A DNA stretch of 64,000 nucleotides from Chitinivorax sp. PXF-14 (GCF_040812015.1 NZ_JBFNXJ010000011.1:1-64000); one strand, 5' to 3'. Numbered from the stretch's first letter, positions 8,428 to 19,621 are shown. Made by a program: numbers and translations. The notes: generated by a model not told the origin, from the sequence alone.

Positions 8428-8844
8428 TTAACGGTTGATCAACACCCTGGAGCGAGTACCTGAATAGTCGATATTCGGCCCCAAGGTTGGGGAAAACGAC
8501 CCGGGACCCAGGCTACCGCGGGCGCTGTTGCTATTATCGGCGTTTTGGTTCGGAAGTACATCCTTCCAGCCATCACGCGCGACATCCCATGTCGGCAACT
8601 GGTCGATCGGCTTCACATCCTTGTTGTTCTGCTCGATCGACTGCGATGCGGTACGCAAGGAGCCGCGCATCTCGTCCTTTTCCTCGTCGGCCTTCTTGCC
8701 GTCGGTTTCGGTCGTCTTGCGCGTGAATATCCCCATGCTGTTCAGGCCCGTCACGTTGGACAGGCCGGAATCGTCGATGGGCAACACATCGGCCAGCGCC
8801 AGGGCAGGCAGCAGCGCGAGCACGGCGCAGCAAAGCTTTTTCAT
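8428..8844 (-). CDS. Unrecognised exported protein embedded in the gsp operon
   Basis: The 138-residue product has a clear Sec signal peptide (MKKLCCAVLALLPALALA, cleavage before Asp19). The mature part is hydrophilic and low in complexity, with a charged run (residues about 43-60) and a Gly/Ser/Pro-rich tail. The mature N terminus reads DDSGLSNVTGLNSMGI, which resembles a short D-x-x-L-x-x-V-T-G motif found at the start of some small exported proteins. A GGGAG ribosome site precedes the ATG. It sits between gspK and gspL in the same orientation, so a secretion-related periplasmic role is possible, but no Gsp family is recognised. Confidence 0.75.
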   Translation of the reverse strand: MKKLCCAVLALLPALALADVLPIDDSGLSNVTGLNSMGIFTRKTTETDGKKADEEKDEMRGSLRTASQSIEQNNKDVKPIDQLPTWDVARDGWKDVLPNQNADNSNSARGSLGPGSFSPTLGPNIDYSGTRSRVLINR

Positions 8845-9047
8845 TTTCTCACTCCCTATCTCCGTTGAGACACAGCAACAGGCGCCCCTTGGTGGGTGTG
8901 GTCGTTAGCCGACGTTTTACCCTGGCAAGATGTCATGGTTATGTTGAGCACCAACTCTAATTCTACCCTGATCGGCTTCCAGGTGGAACACCCGGGCATG
9001 ACAAATGGCTCAAAAAGCATGAACACATCCTGCGCTTGGCGCATGCC

Positions 9048-10097
9048 TCACAGCTGCTTGAGCCAGATCACCGAGACCTTGTTGCTGCTGTCGCGCTTGA
9101 GCAGCGCGGTATAGGTGACGGCAACGCGGCCAAAGCGGGCCGACACGCGCGCCTCGAAGAAGTAGGTGCGCACGCCGATCGCCGTCTCGTCGATCGGCGT
9201 CCCTTGCGGATCCTGGAACAGTGCCTTGACCTCGTCCACGCTGGCGAATGGCTTCTCGCGGCGCTTCTGTACGATCAGGCTGGCGCCGGCGTCACCGATG
9301 CCGTTGATGCCCGCCAGCACTTCCGCCGGCGCGAAATTGATGTTGATGCGCCCTTCTTCCGCCGCTTGCGACAGTGGCAACACCGTCACGAACGGCCTCA
9401 GCTTGGCCATCGCCTCGGGTGTGAATCCCTTGACGCGCTTGAGCTCGGCGAAATCGACTATCGGTTGGTTGGGGGGCCGGTAGGGGTGATCGAGGTTCAG
9501 GTAGTCCATTTCCTCGGCGCCGCCAGTTACCGGCTCGTTGCCGCTGTCGAGCCAGTCGAGCAGTGTCAGGGCCAGCGACTGCGGCAACTGCAGCCTGCCG
9601 AGCAGCGCCACGAACTGGTCGAAGCCGGGCGGGTTCTTGACGTAAGCGGCCTGATCCTGCCCCTGCGTTTCCTGCTTGACCAGGCTGTTGAGGTTGAACA
9701 GGCCCTGCTGGTCAACCACCTGTCCGCCCGCCTCGCCGCGCTCGACCGGCATCTTGGTGATCGGCACCGCCCACGCCTCGCCCGGGTGATCATAGGGCGG
9801 CTGGCCGTTGTTGGGCCGGCCATCGTCGCGCAGCGAGGCGCGCACCAGATTGAGCGCGGCGCGTGCGATGGCCTTGGCCTCGGCGGCATCGGTCTGGTTT
9901 TCCACCACGCGTATCCAGAGCTGCTCGCGCCATGCCATGAAGAAGGTCATCGACGCGACCAGCGCCACGACGAGCACCGCGGTGATGATGGCAACGCCAC
10001 GCTGGCGGGCTGGGCCGGCAGCAGGCCGCCCCACGGCACGGGCCGAGGGCTCACGACGCTTGTGCAAGCTAGGCTGGCGGCCAGAGTGGCGAATCAT
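9048..10097 (-). CDS. gspK: Type II secretion system minor pseudopilin K (GspK)
   Basis: The 349-residue large minor pseudopilin is thought to cap the pseudopilus tip with GspI and GspJ. The prepilin cleavage region RQRG-VAIITAVLVVAL lacks the Glu at +5, as is normal for GspK. The leader before it is unusually long (34 residues, basic and Pro-rich) if the ATG at 10097 is used. The C-terminal half shows NINFAPAEVLAGINGI and a helix-hairpin-helix-like DEVKALF segment typical of GspK. Its ATG overlaps the gspJ stop, supporting coupled translation and the long leader. Confidence 0.92.
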   Translation of the reverse strand: MIRHSGRQPSLHKRREPSARAVGRPAAGPARQRGVAIITAVLVVALVASMTFFMAWREQLWIRVVENQTDAAEAKAIARAALNLVRASLRDDGRPNNGQPPYDHPGEAWAVPITKMPVERGEAGGQVVDQQGLFNLNSLVKQETQGQDQAAYVKNPPGFDQFVALLGRLQLPQSLALTLLDWLDSGNEPVTGGAEEMDYLNLDHPYRPPNQPIVDFAELKRVKGFTPEAMAKLRPFVTVLPLSQAAEEGRININFAPAEVLAGINGIGDAGASLIVQKRREKPFASVDEVKALFQDPQGTPIDETAIGVRTYFFEARVSARFGRVAVTYTALLKRDSSNKVSVIWLKQL

Positions 10098-10723
10098 GAC
10101 GCCACCATCGGCAGGGCGACCAGCCGCTCGATCTTCTCGCCCGACTCGAGCGTGATGGCAAAGCGGATCGCGCGTGGCATCGGGTTGTTGGTCTGGCCAT
10201 TGGGCCAGCGCGTCTCCCAGGTGTTCTGGTCATTAAGAAATGCGAGCTCGAAGCCCTTGACGTGTTCGAGCAGCACATTGACCTGCGGCGTATCGCGCAG
10301 CGGCTGGTCGAGCGTGGTCCATTGCACCAGTTCGAGCCGCGACTCGCGCAGGCGGTAGCCGATGTGCATCGGCTCGCCGGTGCCGCCCCGCCCGTCCGCG
10401 GCGCCGGCACGCACCAGATGCAGATTGGCGTCGTCGTCGTTGAGCATCTGGGGCGACCCGGACAGGGGCGGCTGGGTCGTGCCGAAGCTGTTGCGGTAGG
10501 CGCGGTTGATGGCCAGGCTCAGGTCTTCGTCCATGCGCCCGAGCACCAGCGTCAGCTCGCGCCACTTCTTGTTCTCGGCGTTGAGGCGCTCGCGCACCGC
10601 CATGATGCGGTCGAGCCCGCCGTAGGCGATCGTCGACATGATCGCGAACACGATCAGTGCCACCAGCAGTTCGAGCAGCGTAAAACCGGCGGATGGGCGG
10701 GAATGGGCAGCACGGCGCGGCAT
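10094..10723 (-). CDS. gspJ: Type II secretion system minor pseudopilin J (GspJ)
   Basis: The 209-residue minor pseudopilin of the tip complex has a class III signal SAG-FTLLELLVALIVFAI with Glu at +5, cleaved and methylated by the GspO prepilin peptidase in this family. Its length and the MSTIAYGGLDRIM continuation fit GspJ. It starts four bases after the gspI stop and overlaps gspK. Confidence 0.92.
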   Translation of the reverse strand: MPRRAAHSRPSAGFTLLELLVALIVFAIMSTIAYGGLDRIMAVRERLNAENKKWRELTLVLGRMDEDLSLAINRAYRNSFGTTQPPLSGSPQMLNDDDANLHLVRAGAADGRGGTGEPMHIGYRLRESRLELVQWTTLDQPLRDTPQVNVLLEHVKGFELAFLNDQNTWETRWPNGQTNNPMPRAIRFAITLESGEKIERLVALPMVAS

Positions 10724-10727
10724 CGGC

Positions 10728-11114
10728 TCAGTTCTCCCGCGACAGGTAGCCGATCAGCTGCGCCGAGGCGTAATCGCTCTGCTCGCCACTGAATACTTTG
10801 ATCTCGATGCGGCGGAAATTCTTGTTCGGCGTACCGCTCACATCCTCGCGCCAGCTGAAATGCAGGCCGGCCTGATCGGCCTTGCCGGTATTGCTGCCGA
10901 CCTCGGGGAAGTCGCGCATCGCGAGGTGCTCGGCCAGACGGTTTTGCGCCACCCAGCCGGCGGCCAGGCGCGTTTTCATCTCGCCGGCCGAGCCGATCAT
11001 GCCGCTGGTCGCCCGCATGGCCGCCGCCAGCGCAATCGCCAGGATCGCCAGCGCGACGAGCACCTCGACCAGCGTGAAGCCGCGCGGCAGGCGTGGTGTC
11101 GGGTTATGGCGCAC
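10728..11114 (-). CDS. gspI: Type II secretion system minor pseudopilin I (GspI)
   Basis: The 128-residue minor pseudopilin has the prepilin motif RG-FTLVEVLVALAILAIAL (Gly12, Glu17) and a short globular part with AQNRLAEH, a GspI signature. The start is GTG at 11114, supported by a strong GGAGG six bases upstream lying within the end of gspH. The frames overlap by eleven bases. In this family GspI nucleates the J-K tip complex. Confidence 0.92.
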   Translation of the reverse strand: MRHNPTPRLPRGFTLVEVLVALAILAIALAAAMRATSGMIGSAGEMKTRLAAGWVAQNRLAEHLAMRDFPEVGSNTGKADQAGLHFSWREDVSGTPNKNFRRIEIKVFSGEQSDYASAQLIGYLSREN

Positions 11115-11604
11115 GGGCCACCTCCTGCTCGACCTTGATGCGCCCCAATACGTCGGACGACAGCTTGTAGGCGGTCTCCCCCGAGCTCAGGCGCAGGCTG
11201 AACAGCTCGTTGACGCCCGAGGGCGTGAACAGGATCTTGGCGTCGGGCGGCAGCGGCTGCAGGTTAACGCTGATCGCGTCGAGCATCACGTCGTCGGGCA
11301 ACTGCCGCGCGCGCAGGCTGTCGTCGTCGTTGACGGGCTGCCAGTCGCCCCCCTGGCGCCGCCAGAAGCCATACTGGTGGCCGCTGACGGACCAGCCGAG
11401 CTGCGTGCCGCTGGCGATCGCCTCGTCGCGCGCAGCCTCGAATACCAGCGCGAGCCGCTCGCTCTCCTGCTGCACATGCTGCGACGAGCCCGGCTGCAGA
11501 TTGACCACCGCCAGCGCCAGCACGATGCCGATGATCAGCACCACGACGATGATCTCGATCAGCGTGAACCCGCGCTGGCGCGGCCGGATGAGGTCAGGCG
11601 CCAC
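11104..11604 (-). CDS. gspH: Type II secretion system minor pseudopilin H (GspH)
   Basis: Minor pseudopilin linking the tip complex to the GspG fibre. RQRG-FTLIEIIVVVLIIGIVLALAVV is the prepilin cleavage and helix region. The frame is open back to a TTG at 11652 directly after gspG, but a GTG at 11604 preceded by GAGGAG gives a short typical leader and a 166-residue product, so it is preferred. Downstream it overlaps gspI. Confidence 0.88.
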   Translation of the reverse strand: MAPDLIRPRQRGFTLIEIIVVVLIIGIVLALAVVNLQPGSSQHVQQESERLALVFEAARDEAIASGTQLGWSVSGHQYGFWRRQGGDWQPVNDDDSLRARQLPDDVMLDAISVNLQPLPPDAKILFTPSGVNELFSLRLSSGETAYKLSSDVLGRIKVEQEVARAP

Positions 11605-11654
11605 GGCGCAGCATCTCCTCGGCAGCAAACGGCAGGTGCGGAGCAGGATCAAGC

Positions 11655-12074
11655 TTACCAGGAGCCGATGTCGGCATCGGCGCCTTCGCCGCCAGCCGCA
11701 CCGTCTGCGCCATAGCTGAATACATCGACCTCGCCATGCAGGCCCGGGCTCAGGTATTGGTAATCACGGCCCCACGGGTCTTGCGGCAGGCGCTCGAGGT
11801 AGCCGCCGCTCTTCCAGTTGTTGGGGACCGGGGGGGTGGAGGGCTTTTGCGTCAGCGCCTTGAGGCCCTGATCGGTGGTCGGGTAGCCGCCGCTGTCGAG
11901 CTTGTACAGCTTCAGCGCCTGGATGATCGCCGAAATGTCGTGCTTGGCCGCCACGGCACGCGCCTCGTTCGGCCGGTCCATGATCTTGGGCACCACCAGC
12001 GCGGCCAGCACGCCGAGGATGACGATCACGACCATGATTTCGATCAGGGTAAAGCCCTGCTGTTTGCGTTGCAT
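11655..12074 (-). CDS. gspG: Type II secretion system major pseudopilin G (GspG)
   Basis: Main subunit of the pseudopilus piston, 139 residues. The prepilin motif [22 protein letters not shown] has Gly7 and Glu12. Family hallmarks follow: [42 protein letters not shown], and a C-terminal [12 protein letters not shown] calcium-site-like region. A MITE-like repeat sits directly upstream, between it and gspF, so it may have its own promoter or depend on read-through. Confidence 0.95.
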   Translation of the reverse strand: MQRKQQGFTLIEIMVVIVILGVLAALVVPKIMDRPNEARAVAAKHDISAIIQALKLYKLDSGGYPTTDQGLKALTQKPSTPPVPNNWKSGGYLERLPQDPWGRDYQYLSPGLHGEVDVFSYGADGAAGGEGADADIGSW

Positions 12075-12118
12075 CTCGCTTCTCCATACCCGCCGGCAGC
12101 GGGCTTGTTGTCAGTTAT

Positions 12119-12315
12119 GGAAGCGCTGATTTATTGACTGCGCGGGCGAATTGCTGCGTACCAAAGGCAGGCAATTCGCTCAGCAAGCTTCGCTTGCCAA
12201 GCTCGGTTGCTCTCGCGCGGTGCTCGAAAGCTCGCCTATCCATCAGATAGGTCTCGCCTTCTGCGCGCCGGGCTCCTTGCACTTCATCCCGCTCGCCGAA
12301 TAAATCAGCGCTTCC
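12119..12315. repeat. MITE-like element with perfect 17-bp terminal inverted repeats
   Basis: The 197-bp intergenic element is bounded by GGAAGCGCTGATTTATT (12119-12135) and its exact reverse complement (12299-12315). The interior has no gene and contains further partly complementary stretches, so it could fold in RNA. No clear target-site duplication was found in the flanks (TTAT on the left, TCATG on the right). The size, perfect ends and lack of coding potential fit a non-autonomous miniature inverted-repeat element. It lies inside the gsp operon, between gspF and gspG. No second copy was noticed in this window. Confidence 0.75.
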
Positions 12316-12331
12316 TCATGTGATCAGTTGC

Positions 12332-13549
12332 TTACTTGATCAGTTGGTTCATTTCGAACACGGGCAGCAGGATGGCCAGCACGATCACCAGCACCACCGC
12401 CCCCATGATCAGGATCAGCAGCGGCTCCATCAGCCCGGTGAGCGTGGCCACACGGGTTTCGAGCTCGTTGCTCTGCTGCATCGCCGCGCGCTCCAGCATG
12501 TGCTCGAGCCGCCCACTCGCCTCGCCGCTGGCGATCAGGTGGATCAGCACCGGCGGGAACAGCTTGCTGCCGGCCAGCGCCCGCGACAGGCTCAGGCCCT
12601 CGCGCACATGCTTGCTGGCATCCTTGACCGCATCGCGCAGCGCGCGGTTGTGCACCACGCCCGTCGCTGCGGCCATCGCGTTGAGCATGGGTACGCCGCT
12701 GCCGACCAGAATCGACAGCGTGCTGGCCAGCCGCGCAGTATTGATCGCGCGCGATAGCCGCCCCACCAGCGGCACGGTCAGCAGGAAGCGGTCGAAACGC
12801 AGGTGCACGGCCTCGTTCTTCAGCGCGCGCAGGAACAGGAACACCGCCAGCCCCAGCAACAGCGCGAACGGCAGGCCCGCCACGCGCACTGCGCCCGACA
12901 GCCACAGCAGGCCGCGCGTCAGCAACGGCAACTGCTGGTGCGTGTTCTGGAACACGTTGACCACCTGCGGCACGACATAGGTCAAGAGCCCGGTCACCAC
13001 GAGGATCGACACGGTCGTGATGATGCCGGGGTAGATGAACGCCAACATCACCTTCGAGCGCAGCGCCTGGCTGCTCTCCACGTATTCGGACAGACGCCGC
13101 ATCACCTCGGGCAGCTTGCCCGACTCTTCGCCGGCGCCAACCAGCGTGCGGTACAGGTCGGGAAACACGCGCGGATGCTGCGACAAGGCCTTGGACAGGC
13201 TGACCCCGGAAAGAATCTCGCTGCGCACCGCCGCCATCACCTCGCGCTCGCGCGGGGCCTCGGATTGCTCGATCACCACATTGAGTGCCTGCTCCACCGT
13301 CAAGCCAGCATCGAGCAGCGTCGACAGCTGGCGCGTCAGCAGGGCAAGCTGCGCGGTCGATACGCCGCCGCGACGGTTCGCGCCACCACCGGCCTTGCCG
13401 TTATCGGCGACGATCTCGCTGATCTCGACCACCATCAACCCGCGCTCGCGCAGATCCTGCCGGGCTAGACGGGCGTTGTCGGCCTCCAGCACGCCCTTGA
13501 TGGACTTGCCCGAGGCGGCATCGAGTGCTTCGTATTTGAAACCGGCCAT
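12332..13549 (-). CDS. gspF: Type II secretion system inner-membrane platform protein F (GspF)
   Basis: The 405-residue polytopic core of the platform has two T2SSF cytoplasmic repeats, each followed by membrane helices: one pair of helices at about residues 168-225 and a final helix at about 370-400. It opens AGFKYEALDAASGKSIKGVLEA, and GEESGKLPEVMRRLSEYVE and ASGEASGRLEHMLERAA mark the two repeats. It is the first gene of the cluster here. gspE and gspD, often its neighbours, are absent upstream, so the system is split over several loci. Confidence 0.94.
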   Translation of the reverse strand: MAGFKYEALDAASGKSIKGVLEADNARLARQDLRERGLMVVEISEIVADNGKAGGGANRRGGVSTAQLALLTRQLSTLLDAGLTVEQALNVVIEQSEAPREREVMAAVRSEILSGVSLSKALSQHPRVFPDLYRTLVGAGEESGKLPEVMRRLSEYVESSQALRSKVMLAFIYPGIITTVSILVVTGLLTYVVPQVVNVFQNTHQQLPLLTRGLLWLSGAVRVAGLPFALLLGLAVFLFLRALKNEAVHLRFDRFLLTVPLVGRLSRAINTARLASTLSILVGSGVPMLNAMAAATGVVHNRALRDAVKDASKHVREGLSLSRALAGSKLFPPVLIHLIASGEASGRLEHMLERAAMQQSNELETRVATLTGLMEPLLILIMGAVVLVIVLAILLPVFEMNQLIK

Positions 13550-13893
13550 GGTGGTTATTCAGCGCGATAAAAGGCGGCTAACGTGCGATGCGCCGTATTC
13601 TCCGGGCAGCTTCGGCTGTTTGGCAAGGTCCGCGAGCATAAAGGCGCCCCATGACAGGGTGATTGCGGCTGCGACACCATTGCCAGTTTCGGCTCACGCC
13701 CAGCTTTCCTTCGATGGCAGCGCCAATAGCCTCCGCGACGCCAGCCCTTCCAAACCCACGGCTATAGATGACTTCCTGCGCCAACGCCTTCTAGTTCACC
13801 AAAACCCGGTGCAATTTGGAAGGTGACGGTCATCCACAACCGGTATGACTTCTGATCATGGAGACTCGTTGTTGCATACGTAACAAGCGAAAA
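13550..13893. other. Intergenic region upstream of gspF, no convincing gene
   Basis: This stretch of about 340 bases separates the PEP-CTERM gene from gspF. Short frames exist, for example 13578-13784 on the minus strand, but they lack a ribosome site and recognisable protein features. It should hold the gspF promoter, though no clear sigma-70 pair was identified. Confidence 0.5.
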
Positions 13894-13912
13894 ACGGCGC
13901 TCGATGCGCCGT
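13894..13912 (-). terminator. Rho-independent terminator of the PEP-CTERM gene
   Basis: A seven-pair stem ACGGCGC/GCGCCGT with a five-base loop is followed on the minus strand by a run of Ts, 22 bases beyond the stop codon at 13935. Confidence 0.8.
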
Positions 13913-13934
13913 TCTTTATTGCCTGTTTATCCAC

Positions 13935-14870
13935 TTAACAGATCCGGTCGTGTCGGCGCCGGAGCCACCCCAACCCCATCAACCCTACGCCAAACAGCCC
14001 GACTGTTGCCGGCTCGGGTAGGTCGTTGCCGGCTGCGGGAGTAAACGTCACAGAGAAGAACTCGCTTGGAAATGATGCGGAGAATGGGTCCCCTCCCCAT
14101 GAATCAGCATAGCCACCGCTCAAGGTATACGAGCAATCACCACCGTCATTGCCATCACCTCCGCATGGGTAGCTGACGGTTTCGCTCAGGAAACTCGACA
14201 ACGACGAGCTTACGGCATCGTAATCCAGCGTCAGTGCAGCATTGGCGGCCAATACGCCCAAGTTGATACTCAGCGCTTGGGTATCCCAATAGAACGATAC
14301 GCTGTCCGCCCCCACGGTATAGCTACCAACGATGTCGAGGCCGTCCGATGAGCCCTGTTGTGTCGCGCCAACATTGGTATCCAGCGATACTTGGCGCGTT
14401 GTGCGACCAAGCAGGCTGCCGTCACGAGACACCTTCAGGTCTACCAGCGCTGTTCCGCCTTCGCCTGCGCTGAAAGCGCCTTCATTCGCGACATCGACAG
14501 AGCCGGCATTGAGCGTAAAGGTAAACACAGCAGAAACGGCATAGCTAAAAGGGTTGACGATCACATTGTGATAGTTGAGCAGCGCATTCGAATTCGCATT
14601 GCCGTAAGCAGCAGACCCCCAGCGGAAGGAACCGTCTGCAGCGGTACCGCTGGTATGCGCCAGTGAGCTGCCCCTGCTCGCATATGCATCCATGAACGAG
14701 GCGCCCGCCTTGGTATCGGCTGCGACAACGGGAGCCCCACCATCTTGAACCACCGATACATTACCGCTTAGTACCGGCAGGGCGTGCGCCTCTTGGGCCA
14801 TCAGTAACACCGCGGCCGCAATGAAAACAATATGCGTGCGTACGTTTGGCACGACAATAGATTTGCTCAT
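13935..14870 (-). CDS. PEP-CTERM sorting domain protein
   Basis: The 311-residue exported protein has an N-terminal signal peptide (basic MSKSIVVPNVRTH, then a hydrophobic stretch ending AHA). A beta-rich Ser/Thr/Gly/Asn-rich body follows, then a C-terminal LPEPATVGLFGVGLMGLGWL with RRRHDR. That tail is the PEP-CTERM tripartite signal (PEP motif, hydrophobic helix, basic end) processed by an exosortase. Such proteins are often linked to extracellular polysaccharide or biofilm. The exosortase gene is not in this window and the body matches no family I recognise. ATG at 14870 is preferred because it directly precedes the signal peptide; its ribosome site is weak (AAGG close to the ATG). Confidence 0.88.
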   Translation of the reverse strand: MSKSIVVPNVRTHIVFIAAAVLLMAQEAHALPVLSGNVSVVQDGGAPVVAADTKAGASFMDAYASRGSSLAHTSGTAADGSFRWGSAAYGNANSNALLNYHNVIVNPFSYAVSAVFTFTLNAGSVDVANEGAFSAGEGGTALVDLKVSRDGSLLGRTTRQVSLDTNVGATQQGSSDGLDIVGSYTVGADSVSFYWDTQALSINLGVLAANAALTLDYDAVSSSLSSFLSETVSYPCGGDGNDGGDCSYTLSGGYADSWGGDPFSASFPSEFFSVTFTPAAGNDLPEPATVGLFGVGLMGLGWLRRRHDRIC

Positions 14871-15077
14871 CCTTACAACTCCGTATTCAATGCTTTTGCT
14901 GATCGTAGTAAACATACTTCCGCAAGCAAGAATCAATCCCGAGTAAATACATGTTTGATTTAAACCGGGATTTAATACTCATTCAGTTGATCATTCCTTT
15001 GACTGTAAGAAAAACCGACACCGGGTAATTGCGTTATCCCAGTTATTCCATATCAGGCAAAATTTCATCGCTTCGCC

Positions 15078-15119
15078 TTGCAATGACCATGGATCAATTT
15101 GTATTATGACCATCGGTCA
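15078..15119 (+). promoter_or_regulatory. Promoter with overlapping TGACC operator-like repeats upstream of the SDR/TetR pair
   Basis: TTGCAA (15078-15083) and TATTAT (15102-15107), 18 bases apart, form a plausible sigma-70 promoter for the SDR gene starting at 15162. The heptamer TGACCAT occurs twice, at 15084 and 15107, and the second copy is part of an inverted repeat TGACC-ATC-GGTCA (15107-15119) overlapping the -10. A repressor, such as the adjacent TetR protein, could bind here. The operator role is inference. Confidence 0.5.
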
Positions 15120-15161
15120 CAACGACATGACAATACTGACGCAATCACCCTGGAGCGAGCA

Positions 15162-15947
15162 ATGAAACGCTTTGACAATCAATGGGCGCTGGTCACCGGC
15201 GCTTCGAGTGGCTTCGGCGTGGAATTTGCGCGCATTCTCGCGGCTGGCGGTGCCAACCTGGTGCTGGCGGCGCGGCGGCGCGAGCCGATGGAGTGCCTGG
15301 CGGCAGCGCTAGGCGCGAAATACGGGGTGGAAGTGGAAGTCGAGGCGATCGATCTCGCCGGCGCCGACGCGCCCAACCAGCTGTACCAGCGCCTCTATGC
15401 GCGTGGCCGGCGTATCGATGTGCTGGTCAACAATGCAGGCTTCGGCGTATTCGGCGAATTTGATCAAACGCCGTATGAACGCATAGACGAGATGCTGCGC
15501 CTCAACATCATGACGTTGACCCGGCTGACCCACCTGTTTGGCGGCGAGATGGTCAAGCGGCGCCGTGGCCACGTGCTGCTGGTGGCATCGATCGGCGGCT
15601 ATCAGGCTACACCGACCTACGCCGCCTATGCCGCGTCGAAGGCCTATGTGCTGCTGTTTGGCGAGGCGCTCAACGACGAATGGAAGAAACATGGCGTCAA
15701 GGTGGCCACGCTATGCCCGGGCATCACGCAGACCAGCTTCCTCGAGGTATCCGGCCAGAAGCCGACCCTGTATCAACGCATGATGATGATGCAGAGCCGG
15801 CCGGTGGCGGAGATCGGCATCCGTGCCATGTTGCGCGGCACGCCGAGCGTGGTGCCGGGGCTCGCCAACAAGCTGACGGTATTTCTCGGCCGCCTGACGC
15901 CGCGCCCGGTGCAGGCCCGCCTGGCCTATCAGCTGATGAAGAACTGA
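15162..15947 (+). CDS. Short-chain dehydrogenase/reductase (classical SDR)
   Basis: The 261-residue Rossmann oxidoreductase shows NAD(P) binding by TGASSGFG (residues 13-20), NNAGFG in the core, a catalytic Ser in LLVASIGG and the YAASK active-site motif. AARRREP after beta-2 suggests NADP preference. The C terminus resembles the YdfG/DltE-like subgroup of unknown substrate. ATG at 15162 has a GGAGCG ribosome site, and earlier in-frame starts fall inside the putative promoter. A TetR gene follows on the same strand after about 90 bases. Confidence 0.88.
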   Translation: MKRFDNQWALVTGASSGFGVEFARILAAGGANLVLAARRREPMECLAAALGAKYGVEVEVEAIDLAGADAPNQLYQRLYARGRRIDVLVNNAGFGVFGEFDQTPYERIDEMLRLNIMTLTRLTHLFGGEMVKRRRGHVLLVASIGGYQATPTYAAYAASKAYVLLFGEALNDEWKKHGVKVATLCPGITQTSFLEVSGQKPTLYQRMMMMQSRPVAEIGIRAMLRGTPSVVPGLANKLTVFLGRLTPRPVQARLAYQLMKN

Positions 15948-16040
15948 GCGGGGTCGGGCGGCGGCCTTCGCCGAGCTTTTGCCAGCGCGCCGCCCGGCTC
16001 GTTACAATTCGACCTTTTACGATTTACGATCGAGTAGTCC

Positions 16041-16694
16041 ATGGCCCGATTCCGTGCCGTCGCCGAAGAAGACAAGGCGGCTCGCCGCCAGTCCATCCTC
16101 GACGCAGCCATGCGCCTGTTCCTCGAAAACAGCCGCGAGCTGCCGTCGGTGATCCGCATCGCCGACGCCAGCGGGCTCGCCAAGGGGACGGTGTACCTGT
16201 ATTTCCGCACCAAGGAGGAAATCTTCCTGGCGCTCCTGGATGAGGGCTTCCACAGCCTGCTCGACACGGCAGCCAGCCTGTTGGCGACGGATGGCCTGTC
16301 GCCGGAACAGCTGGTGGATGGTTTCGTCGATCGATACCTCGCCTTCTTCAGGTCGCGGCCACATTTCCTGCGGCTGGCGGCGATGACCAATAGCGTGATC
16401 GAGCAGAATCTCGATCCGCCGGTCGCCGTGGAATTCAAGCTCGGTCTCGTGCATGCCCTGCGCCGCGCGGGCGAGCTGGCCGAGCAACGGCTGCCGGGGC
16501 TTGCCAGCGGCGACGGCGGGCGCCTGCTGCTGCGGGTCTACGCCCTGACGCTGGGACTGTGGCAGATGCTCGACTGGCCCGAGAATGTGCGCACGCTGCT
16601 GGCCGACGACCAGTTCCAGGTATTGCGCCCCGATTTCTTCGACGAACTCGACCAGGCGCTCAGGCAACTGCTGCGCGGCGCCCTGAGCCGCTGA
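16041..16694 (+). CDS. TetR-family transcriptional regulator
   Basis: The 217-residue TetR-like repressor has a helix-turn-helix within residues about 15-62 (ILDAAMRLFLENS and IADASGLAKGTVYLYFRTKEEIF). The C-terminal ligand domain, including LTLGLWQMLDWPE, is of the type seen in several proteobacterial TetR proteins of unknown ligand. It lies downstream of the SDR on the same strand and may control it through the TGACC repeats at 15084-15119. Confidence 0.9.
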   Translation: MARFRAVAEEDKAARRQSILDAAMRLFLENSRELPSVIRIADASGLAKGTVYLYFRTKEEIFLALLDEGFHSLLDTAASLLATDGLSPEQLVDGFVDRYLAFFRSRPHFLRLAAMTNSVIEQNLDPPVAVEFKLGLVHALRRAGELAEQRLPGLASGDGGRLLLRVYALTLGLWQMLDWPENVRTLLADDQFQVLRPDFFDELDQALRQLLRGALSR

Positions 16695-16710
16695 GGCTGA
16701 GCGGGGATCA

Positions 16711-16738
16711 AAAACGGGCCGCGTACACGGCCCGTTTT
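16711..16738. terminator. Bidirectional rho-independent terminator
   Basis: AAAACGGGCCG pairs with CGGCCCGTTTT around a short loop between the convergent TetR and aminopeptidase genes. There is an A run on one side and a T run on the other, so it can end transcription in both directions. Confidence 0.85.
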
Positions 16739-16740
16739 GC

Positions 16741-19395
<2,655 letters not shown>

Positions 19396-19621
19396 TGTGC
19401 GTTTATCCTCGGAGCTTGTAGCGGCATGGCTGAGAGGCAATACTGGCGCCACTTCCAGCCTGACGGAACACTATAGCAGATGCGCCCTGCGCAACACCCC
19501 TGCTGTCCGGCGGGCGGATTGTCTGACCTGAATCAACCGGCTCGCAATTAGCCGCCTTCGCATTCTCGCCGCACGCTATGCTGTTAACAAACAACAAGCA
19601 ACAACTACATAGGAGACGACT

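Noticed and set aside
11604-11652. TTG start of gspH immediately after gspG
   Set aside because: The extension would give an atypical leader; GTG 11604 has GAGGAG upstream and a normal prepilin leader.
13578-13784. Short minus-strand frame upstream of gspF
   Set aside because: It has no ribosome site, no recognisable family and no signal peptide; it is kept as intergenic space.
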